Made by a program: the position numbers and the translations under genes. 6,087 nt of DNA, taken from the NCBI GenBank assembly GCA_005888335.1, contig VAWY01000206.1:1-6087 (forward strand). The letters are read 5' to 3'. Every line of letters begins with the position of its first letter. Position 1 is the stretch's first letter. The notes beneath the pieces are model-generated. The model had not been told where the DNA came from. It did no database searches and saw only the letters and a program-made list of their open reading frames with translations. This document shows, one piece after another, positions 1 through 5,288 of the stretch. This stretch comes from Actinomycetota bacterium. GTDB lineage: Bacteria > Actinomycetota > Thermoleophilia > Solirubrobacterales > Solirubrobacteraceae.

Positions 1-101
1 CACGATGCACCATGCTCGCACCTTCGGTCGGCGAGCGTCTCCGTGCAAGCGACGCCGATGACCTCGCCCGTCAGGAGGTCGATGGCGACGAGCACTCGCA
101 T
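1..101 (-). CDS. weak partial open frame running off the window edge, beside the tRNA
   Basis: Reading leftward, an ATG at 101 opens a frame of 33 codons that runs off the window without a stop. It begins MRVLVAIDLLTGEVIGVA. The segment LVAIDLLTGEVIGVA resembles, from memory, the beta-hairpin of GNAT acetyltransferases (ALVAvD..TGevvGvAr), and more distantly DDE transposase text. The ATG lies only 7 bases past the tRNA 3' end, and I see no Shine-Dalgarno in front of it (TTCTCCC). If the resemblance is real, the piece lacks the N-terminus of such a domain, so it could be a remnant cut at the tRNA. Thirty-three open codons in GC-rich DNA carry little statistical weight. It may equally be non-coding. 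Confidence 0.2.
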   Translation of the reverse strand, partial: MRVLVAIDLLTGEVIGVACTETLADRRCEHGAS

Positions 102-108
102 GGGAGAA

Positions 109-181
109 TGCCCCCAACGGGATTCGAACCCGTGCTACGGCCTTGAAAGGGCCGCGACCTGGACCGCTAGTCGATGGGGGC
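109..181 (-). tRNA. tRNA-Glu (anticodon UUC)
   Basis: A complete 73-base cloverleaf is read on the minus strand. The acceptor arm pairs GCCCCCA (181-175) with TGGGGGC (116-110), with discriminator A at 109. The anticodon stem CGGCC/GGCCG encloses the loop CTTTCAA, and anticodon TTC lies at 147-145. The T-arm carries the invariant GGTTCGAATCC. The molecule decodes GAA and GAG and supplies glutamate to translation; in many bacteria Glu-tRNA also feeds tetrapyrrole synthesis. The 3' CCA is not encoded, since the base after the discriminator is T, so CCA must be added by nucleotidyltransferase. It lies 14 bases downstream of a small membrane-protein frame on the same strand, so the two may share a transcript. 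Confidence 0.97.
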
Positions 182-195
182 CTTGTCGGTCCAGG

Positions 196-411
196 CTACA
201 GATACATGATCCAGCGGGAAGTGGCCCCGCAGGAGCAGTCCTTGTGCTTCACCGAGCAGGCGCGGCAGCTCCAGTACTCCCACCAGATCCACTTGAGGTG
301 GTTCACCTCGAGGACCAAGAGGGCGACGATCCAGAGGAGAATCTGCGTCCGCGACACGTCGTCCAACGTATCGGCCGCATCCCGCGGAGGGCAATGGGCC
401 GGGTGGCCCAC
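196..411 (-). CDS. small membrane protein with C-terminal Cys/His cluster (function unknown)
   Basis: The frame is 71 codons from a GTG at 411; an in-frame TAG at 432-430 rules out a much longer N-terminus. Residues 1-23 are acidic and polar. Residues about 24-38 (ILLWIVALLVLEV) form one membrane helix that runs into a tryptophan-rich interface (WIWWEYW, 41-47). The tail holds C49, C52, H56, C59 and C61 in a CxxC-x3-H-xx-CxC arrangement. Such a cluster could bind zinc or another metal, or be redox-active. The basic tail suggests it lies in the cytoplasm by the positive-inside rule. I do not recognise a named family. The hydrophobic-then-cysteine pattern is hard to get by chance from an overlapping shadow frame, which supports a real gene. 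The start is uncertain: no good ribosome binding site precedes the GTG, and a TTG or GTG about 15 to 19 codons later is possible. The tRNA-Glu gene follows directly. Confidence 0.6.
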   Translation of the reverse strand: MGHPAHCPPRDAADTLDDVSRTQILLWIVALLVLEVNHLKWIWWEYWSCRACSVKHKDCSCGATSRWIMYL

Positions 412-445
412 CCTCAGGGCCGCAGGGTCCTAGACCGCGCTGATT

Positions 446-483
446 CGGGGCGGAGCGGTCCTCGGAGGAACCGCTCCGCCCCG
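446..483 (-). terminator. strong GC hairpin, likely terminator of the hydrophobic microprotein gene
   Basis: The arms 446-459 (CGGGGCGGAGCGGT) and 470-483 (ACCGCTCCGCCCCG) are perfectly complementary over 14 base pairs. Three more pairs (460-462 with 466-468) form after a one-base bulge at A469, leaving a CGG triloop. It starts 15 bases past the stop codon of the 50-residue protein gene and lies upstream of the next minus-strand frame, the usual place for an intrinsic terminator. There is no T-tract on the minus strand (AATCAGCG follows), as is common for GC-rich actinobacterial terminators. Transcript-end processing or an attenuator for the downstream small gene are alternatives. Confidence 0.7.
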
Positions 484-497
484 AGCTTGCATCCCCG

Positions 498-650
498 CTA
501 CAGCCGCGCGCCGCGGCCGACGCCGCCGGTGAAGAGGCTGATCAGCCAGATCAGCGCGAGCACGGCGGCGACGATGAACAGCCAGTGAATAACGAAGCCG
601 GCGCCGAACGCCAGAATCGCCAGGATTGCCAGTGCAACGAGTAGCAGCAT
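498..650 (-). CDS. 50-residue hydrophobic membrane protein
   Basis: This is a small integral membrane protein of unknown function. It begins MLLLVALAILAILAFGAGFV and has two hydrophobic helices (about residues 2-20 and 23-41) joined at the pair I21-H22, ending in a short Gly/Arg tail (TGGVGRGARL). The size and layout (LxxLLAFGAGF, then W, then a second helix ending in a glycine/arginine tail) match the short proteins annotated as 'hydrophobic protein' in Streptomyces and relatives. That match is from memory. The start is well supported: the ATG at 650 is preceded by AAAGGAGG (670-663) with a 12-base spacer. The same frame stays open farther upstream, but that extension is arginine-rich and overlaps the neighbouring gene in another phase. 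A terminator hairpin follows the stop. Confidence 0.85.
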   Translation of the reverse strand: MLLLVALAILAILAFGAGFVIHWLFIVAAVLALIWLISLFTGGVGRGARL

Positions 651-724
651 GGTGTGGAGTCGCCTCCTTTGTCCGCCCCGCAGGGGGTGGTTTCCCTCAC
701 AAAACGGACGAGCACGCGGGCCAG
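651..724 (-). promoter_or_regulatory. leader of the hydrophobic protein gene, with ribosome binding site and possible stem
   Basis: This 74-base gap separates the 122-residue protein gene from the hydrophobic protein gene on the minus strand. It contains the ribosome binding site AAAGGAGG at 670-663. Just upstream, GTCCG (709-705) can pair with CGGAC (675-671), enclosing a small inner CCCC/GGGG stem, so the ribosome binding site sits directly at the foot of a possible leader hairpin. I see no convincing -10/-35 pair and no classical terminator for the upstream operon. Read-through from the protease operon is therefore possible. Confidence 0.35.
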
Positions 725-1093
725 TTACGGGCGATGGCGGCCGTGGTAGCTCACGAGCGTGCACGCCAACCCGGTGAGCGCGAGGCCCGGGCCGACCTCG
801 AGCAGCAGCCGTCCAGGGCCGCCGCGGTGCATGCCGGTGACGAGGCCGCCGACGCCGATCCAGAGTCCGCAAGCGATAGCGGGGAGGAGGAGCACGATCA
901 CGAGCGGGTCGTGCCACGGCTTGCCGCGCGCGCGCCACAGTGCGTAGTCCGCGGCGAAGAGCTGCGCCGCGATCAGCGCCGGGACGATCCCGGTCCATGC
1001 CTGCATCGACGCCGCCGCGACCCAGACGCACACCGCGACAGCGGCGGGGGTGAGTGCGTCGGGAAGGGCGACGCTACGCCGTGAGCGGGTCAA
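725..1093 (-). CDS. four-helix membrane protein, third gene of the protease operon
   Basis: A 122-residue integral membrane protein of unknown function. After a basic N-terminus (TRSRR) there are four hydrophobic stretches at about residues 13-31, 34-53, 63-85 and 95-115. The basic segment 54-60 (RARGKPW) between helices 2 and 3 and the basic ends fit both termini in the cytoplasm. No catalytic motif or named domain is visible. The start is taken as TTG at 1093, which keeps the basic N-terminus and first helix whole. It overlaps the end of the preceding gene by 20 bases, so translation is probably coupled. Its ribosome binding site is weak, consistent with re-initiation. The only obvious later start, a GTG near codon 21, would cut the first helix. 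The position suggests a partner of the protease or of the anchored protein upstream, but nothing in the protein proves this. Confidence 0.7.
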   Translation of the reverse strand: MTRSRRSVALPDALTPAAVAVCVWVAAASMQAWTGIVPALIAAQLFAADYALWRARGKPWHDPLVIVLLLPAIACGLWIGVGGLVTGMHRGGPGRLLLEVGPGLALTGLACTLVSYHGRHRP

Positions 1094-1889
1094 GCACGAG
1101 GATCGCGTCGCCCTGCTGCGCCTGCGAGAGGCTGAACTTGTAGACGCGCGCCTCGGTCACTGCGTCGATCGTCTGCTGTTCTCGCCTGTTGATCGCAGAG
1201 GGCAGCGGCACCTTCGGGTTGAGCGTCTGCAGCAGCGGCGTCTTCAGATTGGCTTCGACGTCGGACTTCTCGATGTAGACGACGTACTGCGGCTGCGAGC
1301 CGGGCGTCGGCGGCATGAAGGCGATCACGCTCTTCATACCGTCCACGTACTTGAACGTGTAGAGCGCAAGCTCGAGGATCTGGCGCCGCACGAGCGTGCC
1401 GCGCTCGACGGACGGCTTACCCGCGGCGATCGAACACGAGGTGCCGAGCCCGCAGAGCGAGTACATGACGCTGTCGGTTGACGACACCGGGACGATCTTG
1501 TCCTCGGCGCCCTTGGTTCCGCGCACGAGGACGTAGTGGATCGGAATCTGCTGGTTGGCCGGCGAGACTGACGGCGCCTTCGCGATCACGTCGACGAGCT
1601 GCTTGCCCGACGGCAGGCGATACGCCTTGGACACGTGCGCGGCGATCTGCTTCGCAGCGCCTTGCCCGCCGCCGCTCGGCTTCCACGACGACCACGTCGG
1701 GCCGGGGCTGATTGAGCGGCCGGCGAACACGGCGGTGCCCGCAATCCCGACGCCGAGCGCGGCGGCCAGCAGGGCATAGATGACGAAGAAGCGTTTGCGG
1801 TGAGGACGCACGAGCGCCTGAGGCACCACCGGCGGCTCATGCGCCGGCAAGAGAGGCGTCGCCTCGGAACCGGTCACATCCGCGGCCAC
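1074..1889 (-). CDS. membrane-anchored extracytoplasmic protein, second gene of the protease operon
   Basis: A 271-residue protein of unknown family. Residues 1-32 are a cytoplasmic Pro-rich tail ending in basic RPHRKR. Residues about 33-57 form one membrane helix. The rest (58-271) is predicted outside the membrane: a linker with W66 and W69 and a Gly-rich GGGQG, then a mixed alpha/beta-looking domain with segments such as IPIHYVLV, QYVVYIEKSD and DAILVLDPLTA. C146 and C152 lie six apart (SLCGLGTSCS) and could form a disulfide. There is no lipobox and no obvious cleavage site, so I read the helix as an uncleaved anchor. The GTG start at 1889 has an excellent ribosome binding site, AAGGAGGAAAC, at 1900-1890, embedded in the last codons of the protease gene. 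The 16-base overlap with that gene implies co-production. A role as substrate-presenting or regulatory partner of the protease is inference from context only. Confidence 0.85.
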   Translation of the reverse strand: MAADVTGSEATPLLPAHEPPVVPQALVRPHRKRFFVIYALLAAALGVGIAGTAVFAGRSISPGPTWSSWKPSGGGQGAAKQIAAHVSKAYRLPSGKQLVDVIAKAPSVSPANQQIPIHYVLVRGTKGAEDKIVPVSSTDSVMYSLCGLGTSCSIAAGKPSVERGTLVRRQILELALYTFKYVDGMKSVIAFMPPTPGSQPQYVVYIEKSDVEANLKTPLLQTLNPKVPLPSAINRREQQTIDAVTEARVYKFSLSQAQQGDAILVLDPLTA

Positions 1890-4267
1890 GTTTCCTCCTT
1901 CGTCCAGTCGATCTCGGGTTTCTCGAGGTGTTGGGCGTCGAGGAGGCGGTTGAGCTCGTCGCCGAAGATTTCCATCTTCTCCTCGACCGTCGAGGCGATC
2001 TGGTCGATCTTGTCCTTGTTCGCGAGGCAGAACGCGTAGGCGGTCACGAACGCGCGGCCGAGGAACTGGGCTGCCATCTCCGATTTGAAGGGATCGCGGA
2101 GAACCGAGGCGACCGGATCGGCGTGGAAATCGGCCGAGCCGCGCGTGCGGTTCATCAGCCGCATGCCGATGTACCGGAGCCGCTTATCGACCTTCTCCCG
2201 CACCTCGTCGTCGGCGTGTCCGTTCAGCTCGAGCGGCGGCGGCGCCATGCCCCAGACGCCGACCATCGTGGCTGCGCGCGCGGTCGCCTGGCCGAGGTCG
2301 CCGCTGACACCGACTGAGTTCTCGCCGTAGAAGACGTGCTCTGCAGCCATCGAGCCGACAGTGTGGATCAGGTCGCCCGCCTCCTCGCTCTGCCAGCTGC
2401 TGAAGCGTTCCTCGCGATCGAAGAACTGGTGGTGGCCCAGCGAGCCGCCGCGCATGCGGATCGAGAGGCGGCTCGACTCGATCTCGGGACGGTACGCGTG
2501 GGCGGCTGCCGCATGGCCGGCCTCGTGGATCGCGACTGCGCGCGTCTCGCCCGGCGTGTACTTGACACCGATTGCAGTGCCCGACTCCACTACCGTCATC
2601 GCGTCGACGAGGTGCTGCCACGTGAACGAGGTCTGGTCCTCGTGATGCGCGTTGGTCAGCGCCATCGAGCAGATCTGCTCGATCATCGCCGGCGAGTAGC
2701 CGTTCGTGATCCGGGCGATCTCGTCGCGTCGCACCGGCGTATCGAGATCGGCCGCATGCGCGACCCGGCCGAGGTACAGGTCGAAGATGTCCTTGCGGTC
2801 TTCCTTCGTCGGCGTGCGGAACCAGACGTGGCGGCCCATGCGCCCCGGCCGTGTCAGCGCCGGGTCGAGCCGCTCGAACGGCACGTTCGTCGCGCCGATG
2901 AAGTAGATCTGTGCGCCGAGCGGGCGCGGCTTCGGCAGTCGCAGGCTAACGCGGCCGATCCGGCGCGGGGCAATGTAGATGGCGTCGAGGAACGAGTTGA
3001 CCCTGTTCGTGAGGAACCGCCGCATGAAGGGCGGGTTGTCGATGCCGTCCATCGTCACGAGCAGCTGGTTGAGCGCGAGCTGGCCCTGGCCGCCGCCCAT
3101 CATCCCGGGGAAGATGCCCTGGTTGACGATGTCGACAGCCTTGTTGACCCACGGCGGATACGGCGAGCGGCGTTCCGGCGCACGCATGTTGAACATGTGC
3201 TCGCGCCACGCGGCGCTCTCGTGAATCAAGTCGCCGCTCGAGTTGATCGCGCCGAACGGCCCGTAGAAGCTCGGCTCTACCGTGTCGAGCGGCAGCGCCA
3301 TGGATGAGCCCTGCAGCGCCTGGCGGCGAAGTCCGACGGCGTCGATCTCGTCGATGAAGACGATGCACTGGCCGCCCCACTTGCGCGCGAGCTTCTTCGC
3401 CTTGCGCGCGAGCCAGCGCACGATCAGCGCGTCGATGCCGATGAACGTCTGCGCGAAGCCCGAACCGGGAATCGAGACGAACGGCGAGTTGAACCCCGTC
3501 GCGATCGCCTTCGCGAGCATCGTCTTGCCGGTGCCGGGCGCGCCCAGGAACAGAAGCCCGCGCTCGCGCTTTCCGCCGGCGCGCTCGAACGCCTCCCCCG
3601 ACTGCCAGAGGGTGACGATTCGCCGCACCTCCTCCTTCGCCTCGGCCTGCCCGCGGACGTCGTCGAGCTTCACGCCCCACTCGGCGTCGCCGGGCTCGTA
3701 GCCGCGGATCTGCGAGATCCCCATCAGCATCATCGGCCCCATGAAGATGAGGAAGTTCGCCATGAAGAGGAAGAAGACGAAGATGACCTGGATCCAGAGG
3801 GACGGCGTGCTCAGCACGTGGCCGATCCCGTTCAGGATGCTCGTCGCGGCGCCCGGCCAGGTCGCGTCGGGCTTGTTCTTCGCCAGGCGGAAGAGCCAGA
3901 CGATGGTGATCACGCTCGTGAGCCAGATGCCGACGCGGAAGTAGAACCGCCAGGTCCAGGCGCGGCGGCGGTTGACGACGTCCTCCTCGCGGAGCCGCGT
4001 CTCCTCCGTACCGAAGAGGCTCGGCCACGGGATGAGGCGGCGGATGACCAGGTCGACGAAGCCCCGGAAGGCGATCACGACGCCCGCGGTAGCGGCGATC
4101 GATTCGCCGACGCCGAGGCCGACCTGCTTGTGGAACCAGAAATACGCCGCCGGGCTCGTGAGCACGGCGATGAAGGTCGCGATCCGGGCCAGCCGGCGCA
4201 GCTGCGACGCCAGCGCGACCGACTCTGCGCTCGACCTCAGCGTCCCCGTAACTTCCGCTGTCGCCAT
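1874..4267 (-). CDS. FtsH-like membrane-bound AAA+ zinc metalloprotease with large AAA insertions
   Basis: A 797-residue ATP-dependent protease that should unfold membrane or cytosolic proteins with its AAA+ ring and cut them at a zinc site facing the cytoplasm. Four hydrophobic segments (about 27-43, 53-75, 108-126, 157-185) precede the AAA module. Walker A is GAPGTGKT (242-249), the pore-loop aromatic is FIG (275-277), Walker B is IVFIDEID (302-309), sensor 1 is GATN (458-461), and the arginine fingers are R476 and R479 in RPGRMGR. The peptidase domain carries HEAGH (581-585) and the likely third zinc ligand D657 in SGDLGQAT. Spacing from arginine finger to HEAGH and from HEAGH to the Asp is almost that of E. 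coli FtsH, so the enzyme looks active. About 105 to 110 residues are extra between Walker B and sensor 1. The start ATG at 4267 has TGAGGAA upstream; the frame is open farther upstream but runs into the divergent gene. The two genes after it overlap. It may be a specialised paralogue, not the housekeeping FtsH. Confidence 0.93.
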   Translation of the reverse strand: MATAEVTGTLRSSAESVALASQLRRLARIATFIAVLTSPAAYFWFHKQVGLGVGESIAATAGVVIAFRGFVDLVIRRLIPWPSLFGTEETRLREEDVVNRRRAWTWRFYFRVGIWLTSVITIVWLFRLAKNKPDATWPGAATSILNGIGHVLSTPSLWIQVIFVFFLFMANFLIFMGPMMLMGISQIRGYEPGDAEWGVKLDDVRGQAEAKEEVRRIVTLWQSGEAFERAGGKRERGLLFLGAPGTGKTMLAKAIATGFNSPFVSIPGSGFAQTFIGIDALIVRWLARKAKKLARKWGGQCIVFIDEIDAVGLRRQALQGSSMALPLDTVEPSFYGPFGAINSSGDLIHESAAWREHMFNMRAPERRSPYPPWVNKAVDIVNQGIFPGMMGGGQGQLALNQLLVTMDGIDNPPFMRRFLTNRVNSFLDAIYIAPRRIGRVSLRLPKPRPLGAQIYFIGATNVPFERLDPALTRPGRMGRHVWFRTPTKEDRKDIFDLYLGRVAHAADLDTPVRRDEIARITNGYSPAMIEQICSMALTNAHHEDQTSFTWQHLVDAMTVVESGTAIGVKYTPGETRAVAIHEAGHAAAAHAYRPEIESSRLSIRMRGGSLGHHQFFDREERFSSWQSEEAGDLIHTVGSMAAEHVFYGENSVGVSGDLGQATARAATMVGVWGMAPPPLELNGHADDEVREKVDKRLRYIGMRLMNRTRGSADFHADPVASVLRDPFKSEMAAQFLGRAFVTAYAFCLANKDKIDQIASTVEEKMEIFGDELNRLLDAQHLEKPEIDWTKEETWPRM
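1890..1900 (-). promoter_or_regulatory. ribosome binding site of the anchored protein, inside the protease gene end
   Basis: AAGGAGGAAAC on the minus strand ends one base before the GTG at 1889. It is near-perfectly complementary to the 16S 3' end and fixes the start of the 271-residue protein. It overlaps codons for the last residues of the protease (KEET), so ribosomes finishing the protease can re-initiate here. Confidence 0.85.
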
Positions 4268-4367
4268 CCGTTCCTCAGTGTAGTCGTGCCCGAACGTACC
4301 CTCGTTACGCTGATTCCCACTACTTAGATTTCTCTCACCGAACGTCGGCCAGTCACGAAAGGGGGCA
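4268..4367. promoter_or_regulatory. divergent intergenic region between protease operon and cation exporter
   Basis: One hundred bases separate the two divergent start codons, so promoters for both directions should lie here. Near the middle is the least GC-rich patch (about 4321-4333). A plus-strand -10-like TAGATT (4325-4330) has a poor -35 match, TCGTTA, 17 bases upstream. No good minus-strand promoter stands out. The octamer CCGAACGT occurs twice, at 4290-4297 and 4338-4345, and AACG/CGTT form a small dyad at 4293-4306. Either could be an operator or chance. Ribosome binding sites are present at both ends: AAAGGGGG (4358-4365) for the exporter and TGAGGAA for the protease. Confidence 0.45.
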
Positions 4368-5288
4368 ATGGGCGACCACCACCACCACAGCCGAACACAC
4401 GACGTCCGCCTCCTGGGCGTCGCGCTCGCGCTGATCTTGGCCCTCATGGTGGCAGAAGTGGCGGCCGGACTCCTGGCCGGCTCGCTCGCGCTTCTCGCCG
4501 ATGCCGGGCACATGCTGACCGATGCTGCGGGGCTGGCCGGCGCGCTCGTGGCGGCTCGGCTCGCGACGAGGCCGGCGCGGGGCGCGTGGACCTTCGGCCT
4601 GGGGCGGGCGGAGATCCTCGCCGCGCAGGCGAACGGCATCACCCTGCTGCTCGTCGGGATCTGGATCGTCTACGGGGCGGCGCGCAGGCTCGCCTCGCCC
4701 TCGGACGTGCACGGCGGGGTCGTGCTGGTGGTTGCCCTCGCCGGCGTCGCCGTCAACCTCGCCGCGACTCTCGTGCTCGCGGGCGCCGACCGGCGGCGCC
4801 TGAACGTGGAGGGGGCGTTCCTGCACGTCGTCACCGACCTCGCCGCCTTCGTCGGCACCGCCGTTGCGGGTGCGCTCGTGCTCGCGACGGGCTGGGACCG
4901 CTTCGACCCGATCGCCGCACTGCTCGTCGCGGCCCTGATGATCCGCTCGAGCTCGTACCTGCTGCGGGAGTCGGGCCGCATCTTCATGGAGGGCTCGCCG
5001 CCCGGAATCGACCCGCCGGAAGTCGCGCGGGCGCTCGCTGACGACTCGGAGGTCGTCGAGGTGCACGACCTGCACGTCTGGACGGTGACGAGCGGCTTTC
5101 CGGCGCTTGCCGCCCACGTTCTCGTCTCTCCCGATGCCGACTGTCACGCCGCCCGGCGCCGGCTGCAGCACCTGCTCGAGGACCGGTTCCACCTCCGTCA
5201 CGTGACGCTCCAGGTCGACCACGTTGCGCGTCGGTCGCAGCCCGTCGAGTTAGCATCGCCAGGTGTCGACGTACGACCTGAGCGGTAA
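4368..5288 (+). CDS. cation diffusion facilitator (CzcD/ZitB-type zinc exporter)
   Basis: A 306-residue inner-membrane antiporter of the CDF family, expected to expel Zn2+ (possibly Co2+ or Cd2+) from the cytoplasm in exchange for protons. It opens with a short His cluster (DHHHH, 3-7). Six membrane helices lie at about 14-34, 38-60, 83-103, 116-138, 150-171 and 178-194. The transport site is complete: H48 and D52 in helix 2 (ADAGHMLTD) and H153 and D157 in helix 5 (HVVTD), the HD/HD set typical of zinc-selective members. The cytoplasmic C-terminal domain (about 200-288) has the family HDLHVW motif (233-238) and H250. Length is normal for the family. The ATG at 4368 follows AAAGGGGG at suitable spacing. 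The last 26 bases overlap the next gene. The tail after residue about 288 is variable and lacks known motifs. Family assignment is secure; the exact metal is inferred. Confidence 0.95.
   Translation: MGDHHHHSRTHDVRLLGVALALILALMVAEVAAGLLAGSLALLADAGHMLTDAAGLAGALVAARLATRPARGAWTFGLGRAEILAAQANGITLLLVGIWIVYGAARRLASPSDVHGGVVLVVALAGVAVNLAATLVLAGADRRRLNVEGAFLHVVTDLAAFVGTAVAGALVLATGWDRFDPIAALLVAALMIRSSSYLLRESGRIFMEGSPPGIDPPEVARALADDSEVVEVHDLHVWTVTSGFPALAAHVLVSPDADCHAARRRLQHLLEDRFHLRHVTLQVDHVARRSQPVELASPGVDVRPER

Noticed and set aside
446..483. The perfect inverted repeat as an insertion-sequence end or CRISPR-like repeat
   Set aside because: It is a single compact hairpin with a 3-base loop just after a stop codon, with no second copy, transposase or target duplication nearby.
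43..588. Plus-strand frames across the tRNA and small-gene region
   Set aside because: They read through the antisense of the tRNA (giving the familiar artefact RDSNPC/GFEP-like text) and through the terminator hairpin.
680..710. GGGAAACC on the minus strand as a stress-sigma -35 element
   Set aside because: No matching -10 element follows at a suitable distance before the ribosome binding site.
651..1031. Long N-terminal extension of the 50-residue hydrophobic protein (177 residues)
   Set aside because: The extension is arginine-rich shadow sequence of the overlapping 122-residue gene. The ATG at 650 has a consensus ribosome binding site.
2336..3307. 323-codon plus-strand open frame opposite the protease
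   Set aside because: It lies wholly antisense to well-conserved AAA+ and peptidase motifs and has Arg/Ala/Val-rich composition typical of GC-rich shadow frames.
4268..4642. Upstream extension of the protease frame to position 4642 (922 residues)
   Set aside because: The added part is Ala/Arg/Ser-rich, has no domain and lies antisense over the cation exporter. ATG 4267 has a ribosome binding site and starts just before the first membrane helix.
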